A stretch of DNA of 64,000 bases from Halomonas sp. H10-9-1 (GCF_040147005.1 NZ_JAMSHO010000001.1:744001-808000); one strand, 5' to 3'. Shown: positions 32,948 through 42,987, counted from the first letter of the stretch. Made by a program: numbers and translations. Notes: a model not told the origin generated them from the sequence alone.

Positions 32948-34342
32948 CTAGAGCAGCTCCTCGCCGGCCAGTGCCAGGCGCGAGCGTTCCACGCTCTTGA
33001 GCGTGACGTGGCCGGCGTGGGGCCAGTCGCGGAAGCGCTGCACCAGCGCCGCCATGCCGCAGGTGTTGGCGGTGAGGTAGGGGGTGTCGATCTGCCCCAC
33101 GTTGCCCAGGCAGACGATCTTGGTGTTGCGCCCGGCCCGGGTGACCAGTGACTTGAGCTGCTTGGGCGTGAAGTTCTGCGCCTCGTCGATGATCAGGAAG
33201 GTGTCGTTGAGGGTGCGCCCGCGCATGAAGCCGGGAGCGCGGATCTGGACCCGGGCGCCGAGCAGCTGGCGGGTGGCGCCGTTGTCCCAGCTGGACTCGC
33301 CGTCCTCGTTGCGCAGCAGGTTGTCCATGTTGTCGTGGAAGGCGCCCATCCAGGGCGACATCTTCTCCTCCTCGGTACCCGGCAGGAAGCCGATATCCTC
33401 GCTCATGGAGATGGGAGCCCGGGTGAAGACGATGCGCTCGAAGCGCTTGCTGTCCAGGGTCTGCTGGAAGGCCGCGGCCAGCGTCATGAAGGTCTTGCCG
33501 GTACCGGCGCTGCCGGCGACGGTGACGAGGTCAATGTCGTCATCCATCAACAGGTTGAAGGCGAAGTTCTGGTGGCAGTCGCTGGCGTGGACGCCCCACA
33601 CGCTGGGGCCATGGCGATAGTTGGTAATCAGCTCCAGGCGGGCGCGTCGGCCGCTCGCCTCGCGCACGATGGCCTCGAAGCTGGCATCGCCGTCGGCGAC
33701 CAGCATGCCGGGATGCCAGTCGGCGGGGATCTCGCCCACCAGGTGGTAGACCACGCGTTGCTGGTCACGCTCCACCGTGACGTCCAGGGCCAGGCCATTC
33801 CACAGCTCGCTACCGGCATCCGGGTAGATCCGCACGCCCTCCAGCATGGCATCGCTGTCGTCGAAGGCGCGGTCGGTGAGGTAGTCCTCCACCGGCACGC
33901 CCAGGGCGGCGGCCTTGACGCGCAGGTTGATGTCCTTGGTGATCAGGATCACCGAGGCGTCGGCGCGTTCGCGGCGCAGGCGGCAGGTCTCGGCCAGGAT
34001 GCGGTTGTCGGGGGTGTCGTCCAGCGGCTCCAGTGTGGCGAGGTCGGTGTAGCAGAGCAGGCGCAGGCGGCCCTCGGGGCCACTGAGGCGGCGGATGGGG
34101 ATGCCGTCGCGGATCTGCTCGAGGCCGACGTCGGCGGTGAGGTCGGATAGGGTGCGGCTGACCTGGCGGGCGGTGCGGGCGATCTCGCGGATGCCGTTCT
34201 TGTGCTTGTCGAGCTCCTCGAGCACGGTCATGGGGATGACCACCTCGTGCTCGTCGAACTGGTAGAGGGCGGCGGGGTCGTGCAGCAGCACGTTGGTGTC
34301 CAGCACGTACAGCCGGGTGGCCTTCTTGTCGATGCGTACCAT
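32948..34342 (-). CDS. PIN-PhoH fusion protein (PhoH2-type ATPase/ribonuclease)
   Basis: The 464-residue protein has an N-terminal PIN domain (residues 8-150; LYVLDTNVLLHDP with the first catalytic Asp, later ITKDINLRVKA) and a C-terminal PhoH ATPase. The Walker A is GSAGTGKTFM near residue 281 and the Walker B FLIIDEAQNFTP near 389. PhoH2-type proteins act as RNA helicase/ribonucleases, and some belong to toxin-antitoxin pairs. No small antitoxin-like ORF is evident directly upstream, so it appears stand-alone. It converges on the diguanylate cyclase gene. Confidence 0.92.
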   Translation of the reverse strand: MVRIDKKATRLYVLDTNVLLHDPAALYQFDEHEVVIPMTVLEELDKHKNGIREIARTARQVSRTLSDLTADVGLEQIRDGIPIRRLSGPEGRLRLLCYTDLATLEPLDDTPDNRILAETCRLRRERADASVILITKDINLRVKAAALGVPVEDYLTDRAFDDSDAMLEGVRIYPDAGSELWNGLALDVTVERDQQRVVYHLVGEIPADWHPGMLVADGDASFEAIVREASGRRARLELITNYRHGPSVWGVHASDCHQNFAFNLLMDDDIDLVTVAGSAGTGKTFMTLAAAFQQTLDSKRFERIVFTRAPISMSEDIGFLPGTEEEKMSPWMGAFHDNMDNLLRNEDGESSWDNGATRQLLGARVQIRAPGFMRGRTLNDTFLIIDEAQNFTPKQLKSLVTRAGRNTKIVCLGNVGQIDTPYLTANTCGMAALVQRFRDWPHAGHVTLKSVERSRLALAGEELL

Positions 34343-34581
34343 CGGCGCAGCTCTCCTGATTGTCGCGAGTCAGGCGTCATGTGACGGCCTCATGTCGACA
34401 CTGTCAGCGCACGATGTCAGGAAGGTGACAGCGACCTGACAGCATCAGTAGCGCTGGTAACTCCTCCTGTGGCCTTGGGCAACTAGCGGCGGGCAATGGG
34501 GTGCCCCGCTGACTCGAGCATGGTCGGCGTGGCAGTGGCCGGCAAGGGCGCGTGGTCGGCGAAGGTTCAACGCAGCCGGGT

Positions 34582-35607
34582 TTACTCCGCGTGGTGGTAG
34601 ACCCACTCGACGTCCAGGGTGGAGCGGTTGCCGAGATCCGTGAAGTGCTCGGCCAGCCAGGCCTCGGCGGTGTGCCGGCCCGCGTCGCGCAGGTGGCAGA
34701 GGAAGGGCCACTCGGCATTCATCTTGCTCGACACGGAGAGCTCGGCAAGTGCCTCGTCGCCGCTGATGCGGTGGAACAGGGCGCCGGCGTAGCAGCCGAT
34801 GTCGATGCCGTGGTCGCCGAGCAGGCGCTGGAGCATGGCGATCATGCGCACCTCCTTGATCAACGAGGTATTGAAGGTAATCTCGTTGAGGCGGTTCATG
34901 ATGCCCGCGGCGTCGGTGGGCACCTCGTCACGGTAGATGGGGTTGATCTGCACGATGACGATGTCCCGGGAGCCGCAGTGCTCCATCAGCGGCATCAGTG
35001 CCGGGTTGCCGGTGTAGCCGCCGTCCCAGTAAGCCTCGCCGTCGATCTCCACGGCATGGAAGACGCTGGGCAGGCAGGCCGAGGCCATCACCGCCTCGAC
35101 GCTCATCTCTTCCCGGGTGAAGACGCGCTGCTTGCCGCTGCGCACGTTGGTGGCGGTGACGAAGAGCTTGAGGTCGGGGCAGCGGCGAACCCGCTCGAAG
35201 TCGACGCGTTCGGCGATGATGTCGCGCAGCGGATTGAGGTCGAAGGGGTTGAACTGGTAGGGCGAGACCAGTCGACTCATCAGGTCCATGGCCACGTAGC
35301 CGGGGGAGTGGTCCAGGCTCCAGTTGCCGGTGAGCATGTCCAGCGGGGTGCGGCGGATGGGGCTGGCCATGCCGGCGCGGCTCACCGCGGCCCAGAAGTC
35401 GTGCAGGGCCTGGCGGGTGGTGTCGCGGTCGCCGCGGGTCAGGGCGTCGGCCATCACCACGCCGTTCATGGCACCGGCGCTGGTACCGCTGATGCCCTCG
35501 ATCTCGATGCGTGGGTCTTCCAGCAGGCGGTCCATCACGCCCCAGGTAAAGGCACCGTGGGCGCCGCCGCCCTGCAGCGCCAGGTCGATATGCTTGGTCT
35601 CGCTCAT
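34582..35607 (-). CDS. Patatin-like phospholipase
   Basis: A 341-residue patatin. The oxyanion hole GGGAHGAFTWG lies near residue 12, the nucleophile in GTSAGAMNG near 40 and the dyad Asp in YWDGGYTGNPAL near 192. It is a Ser-Asp lipid acyl hydrolase. Length and the NPLRDII and FNTSLIKEV segments resemble bacterial patatins found near polyhydroxybutyrate genes, although none are seen here. ATG 35607 is preferred to an upstream GTG because GAGGG lies 8 bases ahead. No signal peptide is visible. The 240 bp upstream to phoH contains no recognisable gene. Confidence 0.88.
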   Translation of the reverse strand: MSETKHIDLALQGGGAHGAFTWGVMDRLLEDPRIEIEGISGTSAGAMNGVVMADALTRGDRDTTRQALHDFWAAVSRAGMASPIRRTPLDMLTGNWSLDHSPGYVAMDLMSRLVSPYQFNPFDLNPLRDIIAERVDFERVRRCPDLKLFVTATNVRSGKQRVFTREEMSVEAVMASACLPSVFHAVEIDGEAYWDGGYTGNPALMPLMEHCGSRDIVIVQINPIYRDEVPTDAAGIMNRLNEITFNTSLIKEVRMIAMLQRLLGDHGIDIGCYAGALFHRISGDEALAELSVSSKMNAEWPFLCHLRDAGRHTAEAWLAEHFTDLGNRSTLDVEWVYHHAE

Positions 35608-35685
35608 GCTCACCCTCGTTCGGTCGTCAGGCCATGATGCAGCGACGCATCATGGCAGCTTCTCGCCGCCGAGGGAAAGTGATGG

Positions 35686-36408
35686 CTACTGCATGGCGAG
35701 CTGCTGGTCCGGGGTGCGGTCGCAGTCGAGGTAGGCGGAGCTCGCCAGCCACTCGGGGTCGGGGTAGTAGGCAAACAGGTACTGCTCCTCCTTGAGGCTG
35801 TCGATCAGCGGATAGGTGACCTCCTGGCGCACCGCCGGGCAGCCGTGGCTGCGGCCCAGGCGGCCGGTCTGCTCGATGAAGGATTCGCTGACATAGTCGG
35901 CGCCGTGCATCACGATGGCGCGCTCATAGGCGAGATGGTTGACACCCGCCTCGAGGCCCTCGAGGCGCAGCGAATAGCCATTGCGTCCATAGTAGGTGTT
36001 CATGGTGCGGAACAGTCCCAGGCTCGACTGGTGGCTTTCCGGCGTGTTCGAGAAGCGCGAGGCCAGGGCATCGCCGGAGCCGCGGCCGTGGGAGACGAGT
36101 TCTTCGAAGAGCAGCGCCTTGCGGCGCAGGTCGAATACCCACAGCCGAGGCTCGCTGGAGGGCAGCGAGTAGTCGATCACCGCCAGGCGCTCGGCGTGCG
36201 GGTCGGCGCAGGAGAGGGCCTCGGCGGCCAGTGCCAGCACCTCGTGACTCGCCGCCGGCGCCAGGCGTGTCAGGGTGTCGACCAGCGCCTCGTCGCCGAG
36301 GAGACGGGGGTGCAGCGCCTGGGCCAGGGTGGTGTCGGCGCCGGCGGTGGCGCTGGTCATCAGGCCGGCCGCGCACAGCAGGCCGCCGAACAGGGTCGAA
36401 CGCAGCAT
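35686..36408 (-). CDS. YkuD_2-type murein L,D-transpeptidase family protein, secreted
   Basis: The 240-residue protein has a signal peptide (residues 1-24, cleaved near ATAGA) and a catalytic domain of the YkuD_2 type. YSLPSSEPRLWVFDL is near residue 80, SHGRGSGDALASRFSNTPES near 106 and the active-site segment IVMHGADY plus GRLGRSHGCPAV near 165-195, with His and Cys of an L,D-transpeptidase. It should act on periplasmic peptidoglycan peptides. It is divergent from the LdtD-like gene across 81 bp, so two cell-wall crosslinking proteins may share a control region. Confidence 0.85.
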   Translation of the reverse strand: MLRSTLFGGLLCAAGLMTSATAGADTTLAQALHPRLLGDEALVDTLTRLAPAASHEVLALAAEALSCADPHAERLAVIDYSLPSSEPRLWVFDLRRKALLFEELVSHGRGSGDALASRFSNTPESHQSSLGLFRTMNTYYGRNGYSLRLEGLEAGVNHLAYERAIVMHGADYVSESFIEQTGRLGRSHGCPAVRQEVTYPLIDSLKEEQYLFAYYPDPEWLASSAYLDCDRTPDQQLAMQ

Positions 36409-36489
36409 AGGGGGTCTCCTAGTTTGTCGCTATTATGTAGGGAAGGGGTGGGGCGGCCAAATTAGAAGTAAACGATTTTGGAGGCGAAC

Positions 36490-38100
36490 ATGCGGCGATC
36501 TGTCGCGATAGGTGTCATGGCGCTGGGTATCATGCTGGTGTCAGGCATGGCCCAGGCGCAGCAGCCCACGGCGCGGGAAGGCGCCGTGGGCGTGGTGGAG
36601 CAGGCCCTCGAGGGGCGTGATGGGGTCACGGAGGCCTTCTACGCGGCGCGTGACTTCCAGGCCGCCTGGGTTCGTGAGTCGCAGGTCGAGGCGCTGGTCG
36701 AGGCATTGCGGCAGCTGACCGAGGATGGCCTCGACCCCGCTGACTATGGCGCCGACCGCCTGCTGGCGGAGTTTCGCCAGGCCCAGGCTGGCGGCGATAT
36801 GGCCAGGGGGCGTTTCGATACCCGGGCCACGCGTGCCCTGCTCACGGCGCTGCGCCATCTCCACCACGGCAAGGTCGATCCGCACAGCATCGATGCCGAC
36901 TGGGAAGTGCCCGTCAACGTGCAGCTGCCTCCCGTGACGGCGATCGTGAGGGCGGTGGAGACGGGGGAGATCGCGGCGCTGCTCGATTCGGTACGCCCGG
37001 CCTATGCCCCCTACGAGTGGCTCCGCCAGGGCCTGGCCCGCTATCGCCATATCCAGCGCCTGGGTGGCTGGCCGATGCTGCCAGAGGGTGGGCCGACCCT
37101 GCGCCTGGGCGAGACGCACCCCGACGTGGCGATCCTGCGCGGGCGCCTGGCCCAGATCGGCGAGCTGGCGGTGGTGGCGGCGGATGCCTCGATCCTGCCC
37201 GCGGCCGAGCTGGAGGCTCCAGACCCACGGCGCTTCGATGCCGAACTGGAGGCGGCGGTGAAGCGCTTCCAGGACCGCCACCTGCTGGCAACGGATGGTG
37301 TCGTCGGGCCGCGTACCCGGGCCGCCCTCAATGTGCCGGTGGGCAAGCGCGTCGACCAGATCCGCCTCAACCTGGAGCGTGCCCGCTGGCTGATGCACGG
37401 CCTGCCCGAGGCCTTCGTGCTGGTGGATATCGCCGGCTACCGTCTCAGCTACTTCCGCCCCAATGGCGAAGTGTGGCGCTCGCGCATCGTGGTGGGCCAG
37501 CCCTATCGGCGCACCCCGTCGCTGCGTTCGGAGATTACTCATCTCACCGTCAACCCGACCTGGACGGTGCCACCGACCATCCTGCGCGAGGACGTGATCC
37601 CCAGCGTGCGTCGCGATCCGGGCTACCTGGCCCGGCGCAACATGCAGGTGCTGACCCCCTCCGGGCAGCGCCTCAGCCCGGGCCAGGTCGACTGGTCGAA
37701 CCCGGGCAACGTGATGATTCGCCAGGCCGCCGGGCCCAACAACGCCCTGGGTCGGGTGGTGGTGCGCTTCCCCAACGACCACCTGGTCTACCTGCATGAC
37801 ACCCCGGCCCAGGGGCTGTTCGCCCGGGAGCAGCGGGCCTTCAGTTCGGGCTGCATCCGCGTGCAGGGGGTGCTGGAGTTCGCCCAGTTGCTGTTCGACG
37901 ATACCGGCAGTGGCCGCGACCTCGGCTCCCTGTTGGCCGCGGGGCGCACCCGTAACGTGCCCCTGGCCGAGCCGATGCCGGTGATCCTGCACTACTGGAC
38001 GGTGCATCCGTCCTCCGCTGGCCAGCTGGTCTTCCGGCCGGATATCTATGCGCGCGACGACGCCCTGTTGCGGGCGCTGGATCGGCCGCTGGCGCTGTAG
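36490..38100 (+). CDS. L,D-transpeptidase, YcbB/LdtD type
   Basis: A 536-residue periplasmic enzyme with signal peptide (residues 1-23, GMAQA). An N-terminal scaffold domain is followed by a peptidoglycan-binding domain at about 225-290 (DAELEAAVKRFQDRHLLATD, landmark) and a YkuD catalytic domain at about 305-480. VNPTWTVPPTILREDV and the active-site HDTPAQGLFAREQRAFSSGCIRV region (about 435-460) carry the His and the nucleophilic Cys. It forms 3-3 crosslinks in peptidoglycan. ATG 36490 has GGAGG upstream. Its TAG stop directly abuts the stop of the converging ABC gene with no terminator. Confidence 0.92.
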   Translation: MRRSVAIGVMALGIMLVSGMAQAQQPTAREGAVGVVEQALEGRDGVTEAFYAARDFQAAWVRESQVEALVEALRQLTEDGLDPADYGADRLLAEFRQAQAGGDMARGRFDTRATRALLTALRHLHHGKVDPHSIDADWEVPVNVQLPPVTAIVRAVETGEIAALLDSVRPAYAPYEWLRQGLARYRHIQRLGGWPMLPEGGPTLRLGETHPDVAILRGRLAQIGELAVVAADASILPAAELEAPDPRRFDAELEAAVKRFQDRHLLATDGVVGPRTRAALNVPVGKRVDQIRLNLERARWLMHGLPEAFVLVDIAGYRLSYFRPNGEVWRSRIVVGQPYRRTPSLRSEITHLTVNPTWTVPPTILREDVIPSVRRDPGYLARRNMQVLTPSGQRLSPGQVDWSNPGNVMIRQAAGPNNALGRVVVRFPNDHLVYLHDTPAQGLFAREQRAFSSGCIRVQGVLEFAQLLFDDTGSGRDLGSLLAAGRTRNVPLAEPMPVILHYWTVHPSSAGQLVFRPDIYARDDALLRALDRPLAL

Positions 38101-39957
38101 TCACTCATACCCCTTGGCCTGCAGGCGGAACAGTCGCGCATAGCGGCCGTTGGCGGCCATCAGGCTGGCATGGTCGCCCTGCTCGAGGATCTTGCCGCCG
38201 TCGATCACCAGGATCTGGTCGGCGGCGCGCACCGTGGAGAAGCGGTGCGAGATCAGGATGGTCATCTTGCCCTGGCTGTGGTCGCGGAAATCGGCATAGA
38301 CCGCCGCCTCGGCGGCGGCGTCCATGGCCGCGGTGGGCTCGTCGAGCACCAGGATATCGGCGCTCTCGCGCATATAGGCCCGCGACAGCGCGACCTTCTG
38401 CCACTGGCCGCCGGAGAGTTCCTGGCCGTCCTTGAACCAGCGCCCCAGTTGGGTGTGGTAGCCGCCGGGCATCTCGGCGATGAAGTCATCCGCCAGCCCA
38501 CGCCGGGCGGCCTCGCGCCAGCGGGCCTCGTCCTCGAAGGCGGCCACGTCACCGGCGCCGAGGTTCTCGCCGACCTTCATCTGGTAGCGCACGAAGTCCT
38601 GGAAGATCACTCCGATGCGCCGGCGCAGCGCCTGGACGTCCCACTCGCGCAGGTCGTTGCCGTCCAGCAGGATGCGCCCCGTGCTCGGTTCATAGAGCCG
38701 GGTCAGCAGCTTGATCAGGGTGGTCTTGCCCGAGCCGTTGGCGCCCACCAGCGCCAGGCTCTCGCTGGGCCTGAGGTGCAGCGAGATGCCCGAGAGGGCG
38801 GGCGCCTCGGCGCCGGGATAGGTGAAGCCCACGTTCTCGAAGCGGATGCCGTCGCCGGGGTGAGTCCCTACGGTCAGGCGGCCGGCCTCCGGGGCCACCG
38901 GTTGCTCCAGGTACTCGTAGAGGTTGGAGAGGTAGAGGTTGTCCTCGTACATGCCGCTGATCGAGGTCAGGCTCGCCGAGAGTGCCGCCTGGCCCTGCTT
39001 GAAGACCATCAGGTACATGGTCATCTGGCCCAGGCTCAGGGTGCCGGTGATGGTCTCCACCACCACCCAGGCGTAGGCGCCGTAGAAGGCGACGGTGCCC
39101 AGCAGGCCGAGCACGAAGCCCCAGCCCTCCCGGCGCAGTGTGAGCCGGCGGTCCTCGGCGTAGAGCGTGTCGAAGATCTTCCGGTAGCGTGACAGCAGCA
39201 GCGGCTCGAGGCCGAACAGCTTGACCTCCTTGATGCTGTCCTCGCGGGCCAGCACGGTCTCCAGGTACATCTGCATGCGGGTCTGGGGGGAGCGCCAGCG
39301 AAACAGCCGGAAGGCGTCGCCGGAGAACTTGGCCTCGGAGATGAACACCGGCAGGGCGCCAACCACCAGCACCAGCAGTGCCCAGGGGGAGAACTGCACC
39401 AGCAGCACCCCGAAGCTGATCAGCGAGATGCCGTTCTGGGCCAGAGAGAAGGTCTTGTTGACCAGCCCCAGGGGGCGAATCGAGGCCTCGCGACGCGCCC
39501 GGGTGAGCTTGTCGTAGAACTCCGAGTCCTCGAACTGGGCGAGGCTGAGGGTGCCGGCCTTCTCGAGGATCATCACGTTGACCTTCTGGCCGAGCAGGGC
39601 CCGCAGCAGCGACTGCTGTGCCGAGAGCGTCCGCTGGGCCAGGGCGATGGCGGCGATCACCCCGCCTTCGGCCAGCACGTAGCGCAGCACTGGCCACCAG
39701 GCCACGCTGCCCGTCTCGGCATGCTGTTCCATGGTGGCCACCACGGCATCGACGATCAACTGGCCGAGCCAGGCCGCCACCGCCGGCAGCACACCGGCCA
39801 CCAGGGTGGCGATCGCCAGGCCCACGGTGAGTGCGCGAGAGGTCTGCCACACCAGGATCATGGCACGGCGGCTGTAGCGGAATACGCCGAGGAAGGCCGC
39901 CAGGCGGCTCTCGGGCGGCGGGGCAGGGAGGGGAGAACGCGAGAGGGAGGATGACAC
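38101..39957 (-). CDS. ABC exporter, fused permease and ATPase
   Basis: The 618-residue half-transporter has about six membrane helices over residues 40-330 and an ATPase domain from about 365. The Walker A is GANGSGKTTLIKLL near residue 402, the signature LSGGQWQKVALSRA near 510 and the Walker B ILVLDEPTAAMD near 532, with the switch His in LISHRFSTVRAAD. The order fits lipid, drug or peptide exporters of the MsbA/LmrA type, but the EDSEFYDKLTRARREA coupling segment resembles antibiotic/peptide ABC exporters. Substrate unknown. It would act as a homodimer. The M23 peptidase gene lies upstream on the same strand behind a hairpin. Confidence 0.9.
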   Translation of the reverse strand: MSSSLSRSPLPAPPPESRLAAFLGVFRYSRRAMILVWQTSRALTVGLAIATLVAGVLPAVAAWLGQLIVDAVVATMEQHAETGSVAWWPVLRYVLAEGGVIAAIALAQRTLSAQQSLLRALLGQKVNVMILEKAGTLSLAQFEDSEFYDKLTRARREASIRPLGLVNKTFSLAQNGISLISFGVLLVQFSPWALLVLVVGALPVFISEAKFSGDAFRLFRWRSPQTRMQMYLETVLAREDSIKEVKLFGLEPLLLSRYRKIFDTLYAEDRRLTLRREGWGFVLGLLGTVAFYGAYAWVVVETITGTLSLGQMTMYLMVFKQGQAALSASLTSISGMYEDNLYLSNLYEYLEQPVAPEAGRLTVGTHPGDGIRFENVGFTYPGAEAPALSGISLHLRPSESLALVGANGSGKTTLIKLLTRLYEPSTGRILLDGNDLREWDVQALRRRIGVIFQDFVRYQMKVGENLGAGDVAAFEDEARWREAARRGLADDFIAEMPGGYHTQLGRWFKDGQELSGGQWQKVALSRAYMRESADILVLDEPTAAMDAAAEAAVYADFRDHSQGKMTILISHRFSTVRAADQILVIDGGKILEQGDHASLMAANGRYARLFRLQAKGYE

Positions 39958-39992
39958 GGGGCTCTCCGGGCGCGGGGGAGGCTAAATCGAGA

Positions 39993-40014
39993 CGCCCCGC
40001 ACGATGGCGGGGCG
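39993..40014 (-). terminator. Hairpin between M23 peptidase and ABC exporter genes
   Basis: CGCCCCGC and GCGGGGCG form an 8-bp stem with a 6-base loop, 33 bp after the M23 gene. No strong T-run follows, so termination may be partial. Confidence 0.45.
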
Positions 40015-40046
40015 CAGCGGAACAGCGGGGATGGTACGACGCGCGA

Positions 40047-41846
40047 TCAGCCCTCGTCGGCCTCCTCGTCGGGATCCGTCTCGGCGGTGCTGGCCACCAC
40101 CGGGCCGACCTCGCCGGACTGCAGAGCGGCGAGCAGCGGCTCTGCCTCACGCTGGAAGGCCACCAGTCGATCGCCCGCGAGGCTCTTGTTCTCCGGCAGC
40201 TTGACCTTCATGGCGTCGACCTGATTGTCGCTGACCAGCACCTCGTAATGGAGGTGTGGTCCGGTGCTGCGGCCGGTGTTGCCGGAGAGCGCAATACGCT
40301 GCCCCATGGTCACGCGCTCGCCGCGGCTGACCAGCGGCTTGGAGAGGTGCAGGTAGCGGGTGCGGTAGCCGTTGTCGTGGCGGATCACCACGTAGCGGCC
40401 CGCGGCGTAGTGGCTACGCACCGACTCGACTACGCCGTCGGAGGGCGCGGTGATCGGTGTGCCGATCGGCATGGCGAAGTCGGTGCCCTTGTGTGGGCTG
40501 ATGCGCCCGGTCACCGGGTGCTTGCGACGCGGGTTGAAGTTGGAGCTCAGCCGGTAGCGACCCTCGAAGGGGTAGCGATTGAAGGCGGGGTCGAGGCTCT
40601 CGCCCTCCGGAGTGTAGAAGTTGTTGTCGGCACTGTTGCGTACCAGGGTCAGCGCGGTGCGCTCGCCCTCATACTGAACTGCCAGGATGCGCGGATCGAA
40701 GCTCTCGCCGTTGATCACATCGGACTCGACCAGCACCTGAAAATGATCGCCGCGACGGGTGTCGCGGCGGAAGTCGAGTTTCTTGCCCAGCACGTGGGTC
40801 AGGCGCGAGACCTCGGTGCTGGAGAGGCCGGTGGCCTGGGCCGAGCGGGTGAAGCTGCCGCTGACGGTGCCGGCGAACAGGCGCTGGGCGGCTTCGCCGG
40901 TGTGCTCGATGCTGGCGACCTCGAAGGCCTCGCCCTCGCGCTCGGCGACGAAGCCGCTGCGGGCATCGCGCATCATGCGCAGCGAGAGCAGTTTGCCGTC
41001 CTTGTCCAGCTGGTAGTCGAGGCGACTGCCAACTCGCCAGCGCTCGAGCATGTTCCTGTCGGGCAGCTGTTCCAGCAGGGCCAGGACCTCGCTGTAACCC
41101 AGGCCCAGGCGGTTCTGGGCCATCGCCGCGAAGGCATCGCCGGGCTGGACGGTGTAGGTCTCCCACTCCGGCACATAGGGCTCGCGAGCGGCGATCTCAC
41201 GCTCGAGAAGTACCGGCACGTCGTCGAGCACGCTCAACTCGCCCTCGGGGATCTCCTCGTAGGAGGTAGCATCGGCCACCAGGCTGCCGTCGTGGTCGAG
41301 CATGCCGCTGCCGATGGTGCCGATCACCGTGGCAATATGCAGGGCACCGCGATCCAGTCTGTCGGTCTCTCGAGCAGCGATCTCGCTGGCGATCCGCACG
41401 GCCTGCTCGTCCAGGGTGGCGTGAGTCGTCCCCTTGGCCATCATCAGGGGCGTGTCGCCTCCCAACGCGGCGTCATCGCCGCGACGGGCCAGCAGGGGAG
41501 GAGGAGTGCCTGCGCTGGCGGCGTCGGCCTCGTCGATCAGCTCGAGGTCGACCACCTCGCTGACCTTCAACTGGGTGATGGGCACACGCTGTCGCGTGGC
41601 GTCCAGCGCCTGGTTGGCCAGTTCGATGGCGTCACCCACGGGGCCGCGCTGAAGGCTCAGTGAGGGCAGACGGGAGGTGGCATCGGCGTCGAGGGGAATG
41701 ACGACGGTCTCCAGCGACCGGGAGTCGCGCTGGACATCCTGATAGGTGGTGACGATCTTCTGTGCGCCCAGCACGGTGACCATGGTGGCGACCGGTAACA
41801 GCAATAACTTGTGCGTGCGGGGCAGCGAATGGAGGACTCGCAGCAT
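40047..41846 (-). CDS. M23-family murein DD-endopeptidase, MepM-like
   Basis: A 599-residue protein with an N-terminal membrane anchor (LPRTHKLLLLPVATMVTVLG, residues 8-27), a long linker to about 220, a LysM-like segment (YTVQPGDAFAAMAQNRLGL near 232) and a C-terminal LytM/M23 domain. Zinc ligands are in HKGTDFAMPIGTPI and TGPHLHYEVLV; RYLHLSKPLVSRGERV lies between. It should cut peptidoglycan crosslinks in the periplasm. The start at 41846 aligns with MepM proteins, whose N-termini also begin with an LPR.H segment; an in-frame ATG at 41897 is an alternative and neither has a strong ribosome binding site. The linker is longer than in E. coli MepM. Confidence 0.88.
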   Translation of the reverse strand: MLRVLHSLPRTHKLLLLPVATMVTVLGAQKIVTTYQDVQRDSRSLETVVIPLDADATSRLPSLSLQRGPVGDAIELANQALDATRQRVPITQLKVSEVVDLELIDEADAASAGTPPPLLARRGDDAALGGDTPLMMAKGTTHATLDEQAVRIASEIAARETDRLDRGALHIATVIGTIGSGMLDHDGSLVADATSYEEIPEGELSVLDDVPVLLEREIAAREPYVPEWETYTVQPGDAFAAMAQNRLGLGYSEVLALLEQLPDRNMLERWRVGSRLDYQLDKDGKLLSLRMMRDARSGFVAEREGEAFEVASIEHTGEAAQRLFAGTVSGSFTRSAQATGLSSTEVSRLTHVLGKKLDFRRDTRRGDHFQVLVESDVINGESFDPRILAVQYEGERTALTLVRNSADNNFYTPEGESLDPAFNRYPFEGRYRLSSNFNPRRKHPVTGRISPHKGTDFAMPIGTPITAPSDGVVESVRSHYAAGRYVVIRHDNGYRTRYLHLSKPLVSRGERVTMGQRIALSGNTGRSTGPHLHYEVLVSDNQVDAMKVKLPENKSLAGDRLVAFQREAEPLLAALQSGEVGPVVASTAETDPDEEADEG

Positions 41847-42075
41847 GGATAAAGGCCAGTGAATAAAGATAAAGGTAGAAAAAGGCTTCTGAACCATAAC
41901 CCATGATGGGGGGGCTGCCTAGTCTGTACGCATGCACAGTTGTGCCACCCCGAGCGGCTGTGGTGGCCGTGACGCGGGTGGCACAAGAGGAAAGTGAACG
42001 CTGTTTGCTAAGTATGCATTGGAACGAAGTCGGCCGGGGATTGCAACCCCCGGCCAATACGTCCCGGTGTGCCGC

Positions 42076-42933
42076 TCAGGCCATGCCTTCGGCGAAGTGG
42101 CCGTCGCGATAGTCACGCAGCGCCTGCTCCAGTTCGTGCTGGTAGTTCATCACGAAGGGGCCGTAGTGAGCGATGGGCTCGCCGTGGGGGATACCCGTCA
42201 GCAGCAGGGCGTCGGCGCCCTCGGCGCTGGTCAACGCGAGACGGCTGCCCGAGCCCAGCCGCGCCAGCTGGCCGGCCGGTACCCGAGTCTCGCCAATATC
42301 GAGCTCGCCTGCGAACACATAGACCAGCAGGGTCGGGGCATCGACCCGCAGTGCCAGTTCGCTTCCCGCTCCCAGGCGGGCATGGGCCACGCCCCCCTGG
42401 CCGGCCAGGGCATCCAGCGGCCCTTCGACGGCCTCGCCGTCGTCACGCTGCCAGCGGCCACCCAGGGCGACCAGCTCACTCGCCGCCACGCCGGCCAGTT
42501 TTGGCATCTCGGTGGCACGCACGTCGCGGTAGGTGGGGGCACTCATCTTCTCGCTGGCGGCCAGGTTGATCCACAGCTGGAAGGCGTGCAGGCCCTGGCT
42601 GTCGGTGAGTGGCATCTCCGAGTGGATAATGCCGCGGCCGGTGTGCATCCACTGGGCGTCGCCGGCGCGAATGGTGCTGGAGTGTCCCAGGTGGTCCTCG
42701 TGGGTCAGCCCGCCGTGTAGCACATAGGTCAGCGTCTGCATGCCGCGGTGAGGATGCGGCGGGAAGCCGCCGATATAGTCGTCGGGACGCTCGGAGCCCA
42801 GCTCATCGAGCATCAGGAAGGGGTCCAGGCCGCCGCCGAAGTCGTGGATCCGGCGAATCTTGACGCCGTCACCGTCCTGGCTGGGGCGGCTCGGCTGCAG
42901 CTGCTGGACTTGGCGGAGTTGTGATGCGCTCAT
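42076..42933 (-). CDS. Pirin-family protein
   Basis: The 285-residue bicupin has the pirin N-terminal metal site: DPFLMLDELG, GFPPHPHRGMQTLTYVL (His ligands), HEDHLGHSSTI and MHTGRGIIHSEMP (His and Glu ligands). Bacterial pirins such as YhhW act as quercetinases or redox-linked regulators. The C-terminal cupin holds VDAPTLLVYVFAGELD. It is divergent from a LysR gene with a palindromic site between them, a common pirin arrangement, so it is probably repressed or activated by that regulator. Confidence 0.93.
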   Translation of the reverse strand: MSASQLRQVQQLQPSRPSQDGDGVKIRRIHDFGGGLDPFLMLDELGSERPDDYIGGFPPHPHRGMQTLTYVLHGGLTHEDHLGHSSTIRAGDAQWMHTGRGIIHSEMPLTDSQGLHAFQLWINLAASEKMSAPTYRDVRATEMPKLAGVAASELVALGGRWQRDDGEAVEGPLDALAGQGGVAHARLGAGSELALRVDAPTLLVYVFAGELDIGETRVPAGQLARLGSGSRLALTSAEGADALLLTGIPHGEPIAHYGPFVMNYQHELEQALRDYRDGHFAEGMA

Positions 42934-42987
42934 GGTGATTGCCTTGTGATCTGTCGGGTCATGGCTGGTATTTTAGGTCGGTTTTTT